This document shows, piece after piece, positions 1-8,298 of a stretch of DNA of 64,000 nt. Under the pieces are notes generated by a model, which did no database searches, had not been told where the DNA came from, and worked only from the letters and a program-made list of their open reading frames with translations. Source of the DNA: Streptomyces zhaozhouensis (GTDB taxonomy: Bacteria > Actinomycetota > Actinomycetes > Streptomycetales > Streptomycetaceae); contig NZ_OCNE01000014.1 in assembly GCF_900230195.1 (NCBI RefSeq), forward strand, positions 1 to 64,000. Direction: 5' to 3'. Each line of letters begins with the position of its first letter. Position 1 is the stretch's first letter. Both the position numbers and the translations under genes were made by a program.

Positions 1-3000
1 GAGGCCTCCGACGCCGGCATCCAGAACAAGAAGTGGTGGGAAAAGCTCATCGAGTGGTTCTCCGACGCCTGGGACACCCTCGTCGAGATCTGCAAAGTCA
101 TCGTCGCCGTCCTCGGCGTCGTCGTCATGATCATCGGCGGCCCCCTCGCCTGGGTGGTGGTCGCCGCCGCCGCGGTGGTCCTCGTGGACACGTTGATCAA
201 GTACGCGAACGGCGAGGCCGGCCTGCTCGACGTCGCCTTCGCCGCGCTCGACTGCATCCCCGGCCTGAAGGGCCTGACCACGGTGGGCGCCCTGGCCGCC
301 GGTGCGCGCGGCGCGGCCCGCACCGGGCTGCGCGGCGTCTCCGTGGGCGCCGTGCGCCAGGGGCCGGCCACCCGGGGCAGGGGTGTCGAGTTCGGCAGCC
401 GCAGCCTCTCCGACGACCCCGTCGACCTGGCGACCGGCGTGGTGGCGATGCCGGCCGTCGACGTCGAACTCCCGGGCGTGCTGCCGCTGTTGGTCGAGCG
501 ATACCACCTCTCGGACTACCGTTCCGGGCGCTGGTTCGGGCGTTCGTGGGCGTCCACCCTGGACCAGCGGCTGGTGTTGGGCGCACACGGCGTGCGCTTT
601 CTGACGGCCGACGGGATGCGCCTGGAGTACCCGGTCCCGCTGACCGACGGGGAGCACGAGGTGCTGCCCGTCGAAGGCCCCCGCTGGGGCCTGACCTGGG
701 ACGGCGACCCCGGGTCTCCGATGACGGTGCGTCAGCCGGCGACCGGCCGCACGCTGCACTTCGCGCCGCGCCCCGGCCACCCCGGCGGCGTGCTGCCGCT
801 GACCGCCGTCAGCGACCGCAACGGCAATCGCGTCGAGGTGCGCCACGACGAGCGGGGCGCGCCCAGCGAGCTGGTGCACTCCGGCGGCTACCGGATCGGT
901 GTGACCACCCGGGAGAACCGGGTCACCGCCCTGACGCTGCTGAGCGACCCCGGGAGGCCGGTGCTGCGCTCCTACGGCTACGACGCCGACGGCAACCTGT
1001 CCGAGATCGTCAACTCCTCTGGTCTGCCCCAGCGTTACTCCTACGACGCGCACGGCCGGATGACCGGCTGGGAGGACCGCAACGGGCTGGCGTACCGCTA
1101 CGACTACGACGCGGACGGCCGTTGCGTCTTCGCCACCGGCACCGACCGGGCGCTGGAGTGGAGTTACGCCTACGACACGGAGCGTCGCCGCACCACGGTC
1201 GTGGACTCGCTGGGGAACACCACCGTGCACGCGTTCAACGACTGCCTCCAACGGATCGCCGAGACCGATCCGTTGGGCAACACCACCCGTGTGACCTGGG
1301 ACCGCTACGACCGGCAGCTGACCGTCACCGACCCGCTGGGGCACACCACGCGCCACGTCCACGACGCGTTCGGCCGGCTCGTCGCCGTCGAACGGCCCGA
1401 CGGGACACGGCTGTCGGCGGAGCTGAACGCGTGGGGTCTGCCGGAGACCATGGAGGACGCCGACGGCTCCCGCTGGCACCAGAGCTACGACGAGGCCGGC
1501 AACCGGACCGCGCTGCGCGACCCGTTGGGCAACCGCACCGCCTTCGCCTACGACGGGCGGGGCGCGCTGGTCGCCGTCACCGACGCCTCGGGGCAGACCA
1601 CCCGGTTCCGCACCGACCCGGCCGGGCTGCCGGTGGTCGTGACCAGTCCGCTCGGGGAGGTGACCCGGGTCGACCGGGACGCGTTCGGCCGGCCGGTGCG
1701 CCTCGTCGATCCGCTGGGCGGCGAGACGCTGCTGACCTGGACCGCCGAGGGCGACCCGCGCACCCGCACCGATCCGGCCGGGCTGCGGGAGAGCTGGGAG
1801 TGGGACGCGGAGGGGAACCTGCTGCGCCACGAGTCGCCCTCCGGCGGCACCCACCGGTACACCTACGGCCCGTTCGACCTGCTTGCCTCGGTCACCGACC
1901 CCGACGGCACCCGCCACTCCTTCACCCGCGACACGGAGCTGCGGCTGACCGCGGTCACCGACCCCGAGGGCCGGTCCTGGCGCTACACCTACGACGCGGC
2001 CGGCCGCGTGACGTCGGAGTCCGACCACGAGGGACGCACCACCACCTTCACCCACGACGCGGCGGGCCGGCTGGCCACCCGCACCAACCCGGCCGGGCAG
2101 ACCGTCCGTTACACCCACGACCGGCGCGGTGAGCTGACCGGTTGGAGCGGGGACGACGGGCGGGCGGTCCGCTACGAGCTGGACAGCCTGGGCCGTGTCG
2201 TGCACGCCACCTCGCCCGGCGTCGAACTCGACCGCTCCTTCGACGCGTTGGGCAATCTGCTGACCGAGACGGTCAACGGCCGCACGCTGCGCCTGGGTTA
2301 CGACGCGCTGGGCCGGCTCGCCTCCCGCACCACGCCCAGCGGGCACGTCAGCACCTGGGAGTACGACCCGGCCGGGCAGCCGCTGCGCCTGGTCACCGGC
2401 GGGCGCGCCGTGAACTTCGCCCACGACGCCCTGGGCCGGGAGACCGGGCGCCGCTTCGACTCCTCGCTGAGCCTGACCCACAGCTGGGACCGCGCCGACC
2501 GGCTGGCCGGCCTGACCGTGTCCTCCGGCGGCGACGGGCGCGCGTCGCGCACCGTCCACCAGCGGAGTTACGGCTACCGCGCCGACGGCTACCTCAGCTC
2601 GCTCGGCGATCCGACCGGCACCACCCACTACACCCTGGACCCCCTGGGGCGGGTCACCGCCGTCCGGGCCCCCGGCTGGAGCGAGGACTACGCCTACGAC
2701 GCCGCCGGCAACCAGACCGCCGCCCGCTGGGACCTGCCGGGCACCGGCGGGGACGCCGTGGGCGAACGGGCCTACGCCGGCACCCGGTTGACCCGCGCCG
2801 GGGCGTTCCGCTACGAGTACGACGAGGCCGGCCGGGTCACGCTCCGCCGCCGCAAGCTGCTGTCGGGCGGCACGCGGACCTGGCGCTACACGTGGGACGC
2901 CGACGACCGGCTGACGTCCGTCACCTCGGCCGACGGCACCGTCTGGACCTATGTCCACGACCCGTTCGGACGGCGGGTGGCCAAGGAGCGGCTGGCCGCC

Positions 3001-4194
3001 GACGGGGTCACCGTGGTGGAACGGGTCGAGTTCACCTGGTTCCTGCTGACCCTGGCCGAGCAGACCGCCACGGCGGCGGGGCGGGAACCGGCCGCTCCGA
3101 CCACCCTGACCTGGGACTACCGGGGGCTGCACCCGGTCGCGCAGACGGAGCGCGCGGCGGGTGCGGGGGCCGGCGACACGGCGGCGGACATCGACCAGGA
3201 GGACATCGGCCAGGCGGAGAGCGGCCAGGCGGAGAGCGACCAGGCGGAGGTCGACGCCCGGTTCTACGCGATCGTCACCGACCTGGTCGGCACGCCCACC
3301 CATCTGGTTGACGACGAGGGCGACATCGCCTGGGAGGGCAGAAGCACCCTGTGGGGCGCCACGGCCGCCGCGCCGGGCGGCGCGACCAGCACCCCGCTGC
3401 GCCTCCCCGGGCAGTACGAGGACGCGGAGACCGGCTGGCACTACAACCTGTTCCGCCACTACGACCCGGCGGTCGGCCGCTACGCCACCCAGGACCCGCT
3501 CGGGGTGTCCGCCGCGCCCAACTCCTACGCCTACCCGCACAACCCGCACGCCTGGGCGGACCCGCTGGGTCTCGCGCCCTACCGCGTGAACAAGCCGACG
3601 GGGGGCACCGGCCGGCCCATCCGGCACGCCCATCTCAACCGCCCCGGGTACAGCAACTACACCCTGCGGGACGCCAACGGCAACGTGTACTACTCCGGAC
3701 TGTTCGGCCCCGGTTCGACCGCCGCCTCCACCCAGGCCCGACACGCCGCCAACCAGAACCGCTTCAACCCGGCCAACGGCGACCAGATGGTGGTGGTCCC
3801 CGGCACCCGCACCTACGGCGAGGCCCGGCTGCTGGAGCAGCAGAACGCGAACACCTACAACACGTACATCGGCCGGGCGGGGAACAACTACCGTGGTAAC
3901 CGGGAGCAGCCGCTGGCGCAGAGCTCCCGCCCCGAGTACGACGCCTGGCTGCAGCAGCGCCAGCAGGGCGGGCAGCCGGCGGGGCAGCAGCCCGCCCAGC
4001 AACCCGGCGGCCAGCCGGGTGCCCAGCCACCGCCAGGACAGCAACCTCCGCCGGGACAGCAACCGCCACCGGGACAGCAGGTACCGCAGCAGGCCCAGAA
4101 CCCGCCGCAGAACCCGCCCCCGACGCAGAGCCAGTCCTCGACACAGCCCCAGACCCAGACTCAGACCCAGACCAGCCAGGGATCGTCACCGTGA
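1..4194 (+). CDS. RHS/YD-repeat polymorphic toxin, 5' end outside the window
   Basis: The frame is open from base 1, so the start lies upstream. The visible N-terminus has a hydrophobic module (bases about 90-300), then a DUF6531-like junction (DPVDLATGVVAMP). About 2.8 kb of YD repeats follow (YDADGNL, YDAAGRV, DPLGNTT). The core ends with the diagnostic RHS motif YDPAVGRYATQDPLG and then DPLGL near base 3570. After DPLGL comes a variable tip of about 125 residues. It has a VYYSG strand, a FNPANGDQM segment and an EARLLEQ helix, an order that resembles GIY-YIG/URI-type nuclease tips, but I infer that only weakly. A Q/P-rich tail ends the protein. RHS proteins encapsulate and deliver C-terminal toxins. 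The hydrophobic module resembles one in the giant protein at 17115-29318, which suggests type VII-like export. The next gene overlaps by 4 bases and probably encodes immunity. Confidence 0.9.
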   Translation, partial: EASDAGIQNKKWWEKLIEWFSDAWDTLVEICKVIVAVLGVVVMIIGGPLAWVVVAAAAVVLVDTLIKYANGEAGLLDVAFAALDCIPGLKGLTTVGALAAGARGAARTGLRGVSVGAVRQGPATRGRGVEFGSRSLSDDPVDLATGVVAMPAVDVELPGVLPLLVERYHLSDYRSGRWFGRSWASTLDQRLVLGAHGVRFLTADGMRLEYPVPLTDGEHEVLPVEGPRWGLTWDGDPGSPMTVRQPATGRTLHFAPRPGHPGGVLPLTAVSDRNGNRVEVRHDERGAPSELVHSGGYRIGVTTRENRVTALTLLSDPGRPVLRSYGYDADGNLSEIVNSSGLPQRYSYDAHGRMTGWEDRNGLAYRYDYDADGRCVFATGTDRALEWSYAYDTERRRTTVVDSLGNTTVHAFNDCLQRIAETDPLGNTTRVTWDRYDRQLTVTDPLGHTTRHVHDAFGRLVAVERPDGTRLSAELNAWGLPETMEDADGSRWHQSYDEAGNRTALRDPLGNRTAFAYDGRGALVAVTDASGQTTRFRTDPAGLPVVVTSPLGEVTRVDRDAFGRPVRLVDPLGGETLLTWTAEGDPRTRTDPAGLRESWEWDAEGNLLRHESPSGGTHRYTYGPFDLLASVTDPDGTRHSFTRDTELRLTAVTDPEGRSWRYTYDAAGRVTSESDHEGRTTTFTHDAAGRLATRTNPAGQTVRYTHDRRGELTGWSGDDGRAVRYELDSLGRVVHATSPGVELDRSFDALGNLLTETVNGRTLRLGYDALGRLASRTTPSGHVSTWEYDPAGQPLRLVTGGRAVNFAHDALGRETGRRFDSSLSLTHSWDRADRLAGLTVSSGGDGRASRTVHQRSYGYRADGYLSSLGDPTGTTHYTLDPLGRVTAVRAPGWSEDYAYDAAGNQTAARWDLPGTGGDAVGERAYAGTRLTRAGAFRYEYDEAGRVTLRRRKLLSGGTRTWRYTWDADDRLTSVTSADGTVWTYVHDPFGRRVAKERLAADGVTVVERVEFTWFLLTLAEQTATAAGREPAAPTTLTWDYRGLHPVAQTERAAGAGAGDTAADIDQEDIGQAESGQAESDQAEVDARFYAIVTDLVGTPTHLVDDEGDIAWEGRSTLWGATAAAPGGATSTPLRLPGQYEDAETGWHYNLFRHYDPAVGRYATQDPLGVSAAPNSYAYPHNPHAWADPLGLAPYRVNKPTGGTGRPIRHAHLNRPGYSNYTLRDANGNVYYSGLFGPGSTAASTQARHAANQNRFNPANGDQMVVVPGTRTYGEARLLEQQNANTYNTYIGRAGNNYRGNREQPLAQSSRPEYDAWLQQRQQGGQPAGQQPAQQPGGQPGAQPPPGQQPPPGQQPPPGQQVPQQAQNPPQNPPPTQSQSSTQPQTQTQTQTSQGSSP
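3946..4191 (+). repeat. Gln/Pro-rich low-complexity tail of the RHS protein
   Basis: CAG/CAA and CCG/CCA codons encode a disordered Q/P tail, including near-identical PPPGQQ units in tandem around bases 4027-4080 and QTQT dipeptides near the stop. It follows the putative toxin tip, whereas RHS toxins usually end with the toxin domain. Confidence 0.8.
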
Positions 4195-5132
4195 GCGACA
4201 AGTCCTCCTCCCCCGGCCTCACCGAGGCCGACGCCGAGACCGCCGTCCCCCGGCTCGCCGCCGTCGTCGGCGGGCTGGCCGAACGGTTCGGCGGGCCGCC
4301 GACGCTCGGCGAACTCCTGGAGCTCCTCGGCTGGTCGCTGCCGACCGCCGGTGACGCGCTCGCGGAGGCGGTCGCCCTCCCCCAGCGCTTCCGGGCCAAC
4401 GTGCGCGGCGGGCGGCGCTACGAGCCGCCGGCGGGTTCACGCGTCCCCGAGCTGGCGGACGCGGAGTTCGCGGAGGCCGGAACGCTGTCGCTCTTCCTGG
4501 CCGAGCGGGTCGGCGCCCGCACCGGGCGGCCGGTCACGGTCGCCGAGCTGACCGCCGCACTGGCGACCGTCCTCGGCTCCGCCGTGGCCTCGGGCGCCGT
4601 CACCCTCGCCGACGTGGAGAAGGGCGAGCCGGTGCGGCTCGCCCCGCTGAGCCCGCCCAAGCGGGTGCCCAAGCCCAGGGTCGGCGACGTGGTGGCGATC
4701 CCCACCCCGGAGGGCGGGCATCACCGGCTGGCCGTGATCCTGGCCCGCGACCGGTTCGGCACCGCGCTGGGGGTCCTCCGCGGCACGTTCACGCTGCCCC
4801 GGATCGGCGGCGGCCGCCCGCCGGAGTTCCACCCGCGCGCCGTCTACACCGAGGAGCAGTCGATCGCCTCCGGCGCCTGGCGGGTCGTCGACCACGACCC
4901 GTCGCTGGCCGCGCGCTTCCCCCGCGAGCCGGAGATCTACCACCGGGCCGACACGCTGCCGCCTGGCACCGTGGACAGCGCGTACGGCGCGGCCGAGACC
5001 GCGGCGGGCGCCCTGCGCCCCGTCGACCGCGACGAGGCGGAGGCCGTCGGCCTCCTCGACGGCTCCTACCGCCAGACGTATCTGAGCGCCGACGTCCCGG
5101 GGTTGTTGGAGCGCGGGGGGTTTTCGTTCTAG
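4191..5132 (+). CDS. Probable immunity protein, Imm26-like C-terminal domain
   Basis: This 313-residue protein starts at a GTG whose last two bases lie in the TGA of the RHS gene (GTGA overlap), so translation is probably coupled. Residues 1-150 are mainly helical and unrecognised. From about residue 160 a beta-rich domain begins with PRVGDVVAIPTPEGG and continues RLAVILARDRFG, the pattern of Imm26-like immunity proteins (GD-hydrophobic-AIP). No signal peptide or membrane segment is seen, so it should be cytosolic, as expected for a toxin neutraliser. The family call rests on a short motif plus position. A chaperone or adaptor for the RHS protein is the alternative. Confidence 0.6.
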   Translation: MSDKSSSPGLTEADAETAVPRLAAVVGGLAERFGGPPTLGELLELLGWSLPTAGDALAEAVALPQRFRANVRGGRRYEPPAGSRVPELADAEFAEAGTLSLFLAERVGARTGRPVTVAELTAALATVLGSAVASGAVTLADVEKGEPVRLAPLSPPKRVPKPRVGDVVAIPTPEGGHHRLAVILARDRFGTALGVLRGTFTLPRIGGGRPPEFHPRAVYTEEQSIASGAWRVVDHDPSLAARFPREPEIYHRADTLPPGTVDSAYGAAETAAGALRPVDRDEAEAVGLLDGSYRQTYLSADVPGLLERGGFSF

Positions 5133-5155
5133 CTCCCGTCGGTGTCGCTCGCGCG

Positions 5156-5177
5156 CGGTGCGGACCGGTCCGCACCG
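5156..5177. terminator. 22-bp perfect palindrome between convergent genes
   Basis: Bases 5156-5177 form a perfect inverted repeat centred on GGACCGGTCC with no loop. It lies between the convergent immunity and Nudix-like genes, so a terminator is most likely. A loopless palindrome could also be a protein-binding site. Confidence 0.4.
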
Positions 5178-5253
5178 GGGGCGGTCGCCCGCTGTTCTGA
5201 CGCTACGCGCGCGACACCGATCAGGACCCGAGTGGAACGACCCCTCAGGCGGG

Positions 5254-5712
5254 TCAACCGAACGCCGCGTCCGGGCGATCGGCGTTGACCAGGAAGGGGA
5301 GGCGGCGGTGCTGACCGGCGGCGATGATGGCGTACTGGTAAATGGCGGGCGGCTCGTGGAGTTCGCGCATCGGGACCCAGCTGGTGCCCTCGCGCGGGTC
5401 GCTGCCCGGCACTTCCGGCAGGACGCCGCCGTCCAGCACGTACTCCAGACCGGTCAACTCCCCCGCCTCGTCGGTGCGCGGGCTGAACGCCAGCACGTCG
5501 TTCAGGGCGCGGTCGTAGCCCGTGGTGGTCAGCAGCAGTTCGCGAGCGGTGAGGATCAGGCAGCGGCCGGGCGGGAGTTCGGACCGCGGCAGCACCCATC
5601 CCTCCTCGCCCTGCTCGCGGCGGCCCCGCACCATCAGGACGTGGTTGCTGGTGGTGGTGGCCAGGATGTGGAAGATCAGGGACAGGGGCGAACGGGTGAT
5701 CGTGGTACGCAT
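5254..5712 (-). CDS. Degenerate Nudix-fold protein, copy 1
   Basis: A 152-residue protein with a GGAGG ribosome binding site just upstream of the ATG. It is a close paralogue of the product of 7061-7519: both carry HILAT, HVLMVRG, EGWVLP, ILTARELL, SWVPMRELHEPPA and a DRPDAAF end. The layout is that of a Nudix domain, and GR-x6-REL-x3-TTG occupies the Nudix-box position. However, the Mg-binding glutamate pair of REUxEExGU is replaced by Leu/Thr and the spacing is one residue longer, so hydrolase activity is doubtful. It may bind a nucleotide or act as a regulator. It is the last gene of a minus-strand set and has its own upstream region with three direct repeats (5731-5778). Confidence 0.7.
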   Translation of the reverse strand: MRTTITRSPLSLIFHILATTTSNHVLMVRGRREQGEEGWVLPRSELPPGRCLILTARELLLTTTGYDRALNDVLAFSPRTDEAGELTGLEYVLDGGVLPEVPGSDPREGTSWVPMRELHEPPAIYQYAIIAAGQHRRLPFLVNADRPDAAFG

Positions 5713-5730
5713 GAGTGCCTCCGGTTGGTG

Positions 5731-5778
5731 AACTGGTCACGCGGCTTAACTGGTCAAGTGGGGCAACTGGTCAAGTGG
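5731..5778. repeat. Three AACTGGTCA iterons at 17-bp period
   Basis: AACTGGTCA occurs at 5731-5739, 5748-5756 and 5765-5773. The last two copies extend to AACTGGTCAAGTGG. The array sits immediately upstream of the Nudix-like start at 5712, in the gap after the DUF5753 regulator. A regular spacing of about 1.6 helical turns suggests a cooperative binding site, perhaps for that regulator. Confidence 0.6.
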
Positions 5779-5814
5779 TCAGGAGGTCAGCCAGGCTCGC
5801 CCCCTGGTGGCTGC

Positions 5815-6669
5815 CTAAAGCATCGAAGGCTGCCAGCCCCGACCGCCCCCACGGGGTGACCGTTCCGCGAGGGCGGTGAAGTGGTTGGTCGCGTGGGTGA
5901 TCTGTTGATGGCTCTCCTCGGGGGAGAGCGCCGCGCGGTCCAGGGCGTCGAACCAGAGGGTGGCGGACCGGGTGAGGGGCCCGCCGAGGCTGTAGTGGAT
6001 GCCGGCGGTCTCCTGGGCGTACAGCTGATGGGTCGTGAACGTCAGCTCTGTGAGGGCTGTGAGGGGAACGATCGGGCCGGCGGTGAACGGTACGACTCGT
6101 AGGCGCAGGGCCCCGTTCGACGCGGAGGCGTTCAGCGCCCGGAACTGCTCGGCCATGGCGTCCGGGGGTACGACCCTGCGGTGGAGCACCGCTTCGTCGA
6201 GGAAGAGCGTAATCATCCTCGATCCGGCTTCGGCCACGGTGACGTGCTCCTCGTGGGTCGGCAGGTCCGGGGAGGGTTTGAGGTGCCGGTCGTACTCCGG
6301 CGTTCGGAGCCCTGTCGGGATGCGCATTCCGGTGAAGTGCCTGATGGAGTCGGCTTTTCGGTGGCAAGCCTTCAGTCGGGTGAGCCATCCGGCGCCACGG
6401 TCCGTGATCTGGAAGAGGTCGCTGGACAGGGTGAGCAGGGAGAGAAGATCGCTCATGCACGCCTTGCACGGCACTCCGTAGGCCAGCAGCAGTCGCTTGA
6501 CGTCGCTTTCGCGGAAGCGGGTCCATCCCGATTCCATGCGGGTGAGGGTCCTATGGGTCGTGGAGAGGAAGCGGACGGCGTCGGCGGTGGTGACCCCACG
6601 GGCCTCGCGGACGGCCTCCATGTACATCCCGACGACCGTGGCGCCTGCCGGAAGGGCCTGACCGGTCAT
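5815..6669 (-). CDS. Scr1/DUF5753-type HTH regulator
   Basis: A 284-residue protein starting at MTGQALPAG. This ATG overlaps the TGA of the upstream gene (ATGA), which favours it over the ATG at 6678. Residues 10-75 form an XRE-like helix-turn-helix (ARGVTTADAVRFLS, TLTRMESGWTRF). Residues 95-275 look like a DUF5753 domain, with the typical EAVLHRRV, LNASASNGALRLRVVPF and ETAGIHYSL segments. The family (WhiJ/Abe-like, Scr1) regulates development and TA-like DUF397 partners in Streptomyces. No intact DUF397 gene is adjacent; the neighbours are Nudix-like proteins. Confidence 0.8.
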   Translation of the reverse strand: MTGQALPAGATVVGMYMEAVREARGVTTADAVRFLSTTHRTLTRMESGWTRFRESDVKRLLLAYGVPCKACMSDLLSLLTLSSDLFQITDRGAGWLTRLKACHRKADSIRHFTGMRIPTGLRTPEYDRHLKPSPDLPTHEEHVTVAEAGSRMITLFLDEAVLHRRVVPPDAMAEQFRALNASASNGALRLRVVPFTAGPIVPLTALTELTFTTHQLYAQETAGIHYSLGGPLTRSATLWFDALDRAALSPEESHQQITHATNHFTALAERSPRGGGRGWQPSML

Positions 6670-7049
6670 CGGGGCCACCCGAGCAGTTGCGCGAACCGCT
6701 TTCCGAGCGGCGTCCGGATGAGGGGGCCGGGGCCCGCGAAGGTGGATGCGGGGTGGTCGGCCGCCGTCTCGCGGTACAGCGCCGTGCGGCGCCCCTCCCC
6801 ATCGACCGGGGCCGCGGAGGAGATGTCGGCGAAGTCCCAGACCATGGCGTTGAGTTGGCTGAGGCAGGTGCTACATGCGTACAGCGGGGCGAGTGCCCCC
6901 AGCGTGGTCACGGCCCCGATCCATGTCACGGCGGTGACCTGGTGTCCGCAGAACAGCCAGCACGGTCCCAGGACCCACGCGTTGTCACCGCGTCCGGGGG
7001 CGGGGAGGAGAAACTCCCACTCGGGCGCTCGGTCGATGGGGATGGACAT
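6666..7049 (-). CDS. Hypothetical protein with CxxC motif
   Basis: A 127-residue protein with a GGAGG site before the ATG. It starts 11 bases after the copy-2 Nudix-like stop and overlaps the regulator gene by 4 bases, so it belongs to one operon with them. A central stretch (WIGAVTTLGALAPLYACSTCLSQ) is mildly hydrophobic and holds a CSTC pair; other cysteines are near residues 30-34. I do not recognise a domain. A small metal-binding or redox-sensing partner of the HTH regulator is possible but unproven. Confidence 0.6.
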   Translation of the reverse strand: MSIPIDRAPEWEFLLPAPGRGDNAWVLGPCWLFCGHQVTAVTWIGAVTTLGALAPLYACSTCLSQLNAMVWDFADISSAAPVDGEGRRTALYRETAADHPASTFAGPGPLIRTPLGKRFAQLLGWPR

Positions 7050-7060
7050 GGCGCCTCCTC

Positions 7061-7519
7061 CTAGACGAACGCCGCGTCGGGACGGTCGGAGTTGACCAGC
7101 AAGGGCAGCGGGCGGCCTTGGGCGGCGGCGATGATGCCGTACTGGTAGAGGGCGGGGGGCTCATGCAGTTCCCGCATCGGGACCCAGCTCGCCCCGTCCT
7201 TCGGATCGACGGAGGGCAGGTCCGGCAGGTGCCCGCCGTCCAGGACGTAGGAGATGCCGTTCAGCTCACCGCTGTCGTCGGTGTCGAGGCTGAAGGCCAA
7301 CACCTGGGAGAGCGCACGGTCCAGCCCCGTGGTCGAGGCCAGCAGTTCCCTGGCGGTGAGGATCATGCACCGCCCCTGGGGCAACGGTCCATGGGGCAGC
7401 ACCCACCCTTCGTCACGCCCTTCGCGCTCGCCGCGCACCATCAGCACGTGACTGACACCGACGGTGGCCAGAATGTGGAACCTGATCGGCACGGAGGAGC
7501 TGAGAATCGTCGTGTGCAT
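7061..7519 (-). CDS. Degenerate Nudix-fold protein, copy 2
   Basis: A 152-residue protein starting at MHTTILSS, with AAGGAGA about 6 bases upstream. The frame is open further 5', but the ribosome site and the matching length of copy 1 fix this start. It is a clear paralogue of 5254-5712: RFHILATVG, VLMVRGERE, EGWVLP, GRCMILTARELL, SWVPMRELHEPPALYQYG and DRPDAAFV. The Nudix box has the same loss of the catalytic glutamates. The two copies bracket the hypothetical/DUF5753 pair, which suggests duplication within the operon. Confidence 0.7.
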   Translation of the reverse strand: MHTTILSSSVPIRFHILATVGVSHVLMVRGEREGRDEGWVLPHGPLPQGRCMILTARELLASTTGLDRALSQVLAFSLDTDDSGELNGISYVLDGGHLPDLPSVDPKDGASWVPMRELHEPPALYQYGIIAAAQGRPLPLLVNSDRPDAAFV

Positions 7520-7566
7520 CAAGGTCTCCTTCTCAGAGGGGGATCGTGTGTGCGGTGGCCTGGCTT

Positions 7567-7929
7567 TCAGGTCCGCCCCAGGGCAGGGAGGAACCCGGCG
7601 GCGGCCGTCAGCAGGCACATGAGCCCGACGAACACAGGACCCCATATGCGTTCGGAGCGGCGGTCGTTCCCTGTGGCCGGCTCGGGCTCCGGTCGGCGAA
7701 GCACCCGCCAGTGCTTCTCGACGCGGCTCAGGAACAAGGTGTGCGTCGGCTCCTGCTGGGTGTGTTGGATCGCCCAGACCGCGACGGGGAGATGGTCGTC
7801 GTCGAAGAGTGGTGAGCGCGCCTCGCATGTCATGCAGTCCACGCCGTAGATCGCCTCGGGCGCCCCGGTACCACGCTCTTCCGTCAGGACCCAATCGGCC
7901 GCCAGCACGATGGCCGGCCCGTCGCTCAT
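7567..7929 (-). CDS. DUF7848-like small protein with C-terminal membrane segment
   Basis: A 120-residue protein. The start at MSDGPAIVL is chosen because the family begins just before an 'ADWVL' strand; the open frame extends upstream without family resemblance. The pattern VDCMTCEARSP, then VAVWAIQH, then THTLFLSRVEKHWRV fits DUF7848 (CxxC, W-x2-H, H-x-F, W-R-V), a Streptomyces family often beside HTH regulators. Residues 95-117 (WGPVFVGLMCLLTAAAGFLP) form one membrane helix, an unusual addition. The function of the family is unknown. Confidence 0.7.
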   Translation of the reverse strand: MSDGPAIVLAADWVLTEERGTGAPEAIYGVDCMTCEARSPLFDDDHLPVAVWAIQHTQQEPTHTLFLSRVEKHWRVLRRPEPEPATGNDRRSERIWGPVFVGLMCLLTAAAGFLPALGRT

Positions 7930-8298
7930 GAGTGACGTCCGTCCATGAAGGCGAAGTTCTGGACGCTCTGAACATTGCGTGCACGGAGGCGCGCACGAAG
8001 CCGTTGACGGGACTCTTCCGCGCCAGGGTCGGCGCTGTACGTCGCGCTGGAATCGGTCGGCCCCGGGGGGCACGCGACCCGGTCCTCATCGTGGCTCGGA
8101 GGTGCCCCTCGACTGCTCAATCGACCTTCTCTGATTGCCATGCGTGCCCTCTCGCAGACAGCGGGTAGTGGGGAGAGGGAAACCCGGGCATCCTGTGGAG
8201 AGCCAGCAGCGATGCGGGCAACGCATAAGCCGATGCACGCGGCGCATATCCGCGCGTTGTTGACGCTCGGCAAGCTGTACGAAGGGGACGGTATAAGG
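7930..8298. other. Divergent intergenic region, 369 bp
   Basis: It lies between the divergent DUF7848-like and HTH/TPR genes and must hold promoters for both. A TTGACG hexamer occurs near 8260. I see no convincing -10 at proper spacing, no coding frame and no repeat. Confidence 0.5.

Noticed and set aside
8140..8298. Extended N-terminus of the HTH/TPR regulator from the ATG at 8140
   Set aside because: The added 53 residues do not resemble the family, which begins near the WAxRAI segment at the GTG 8299.
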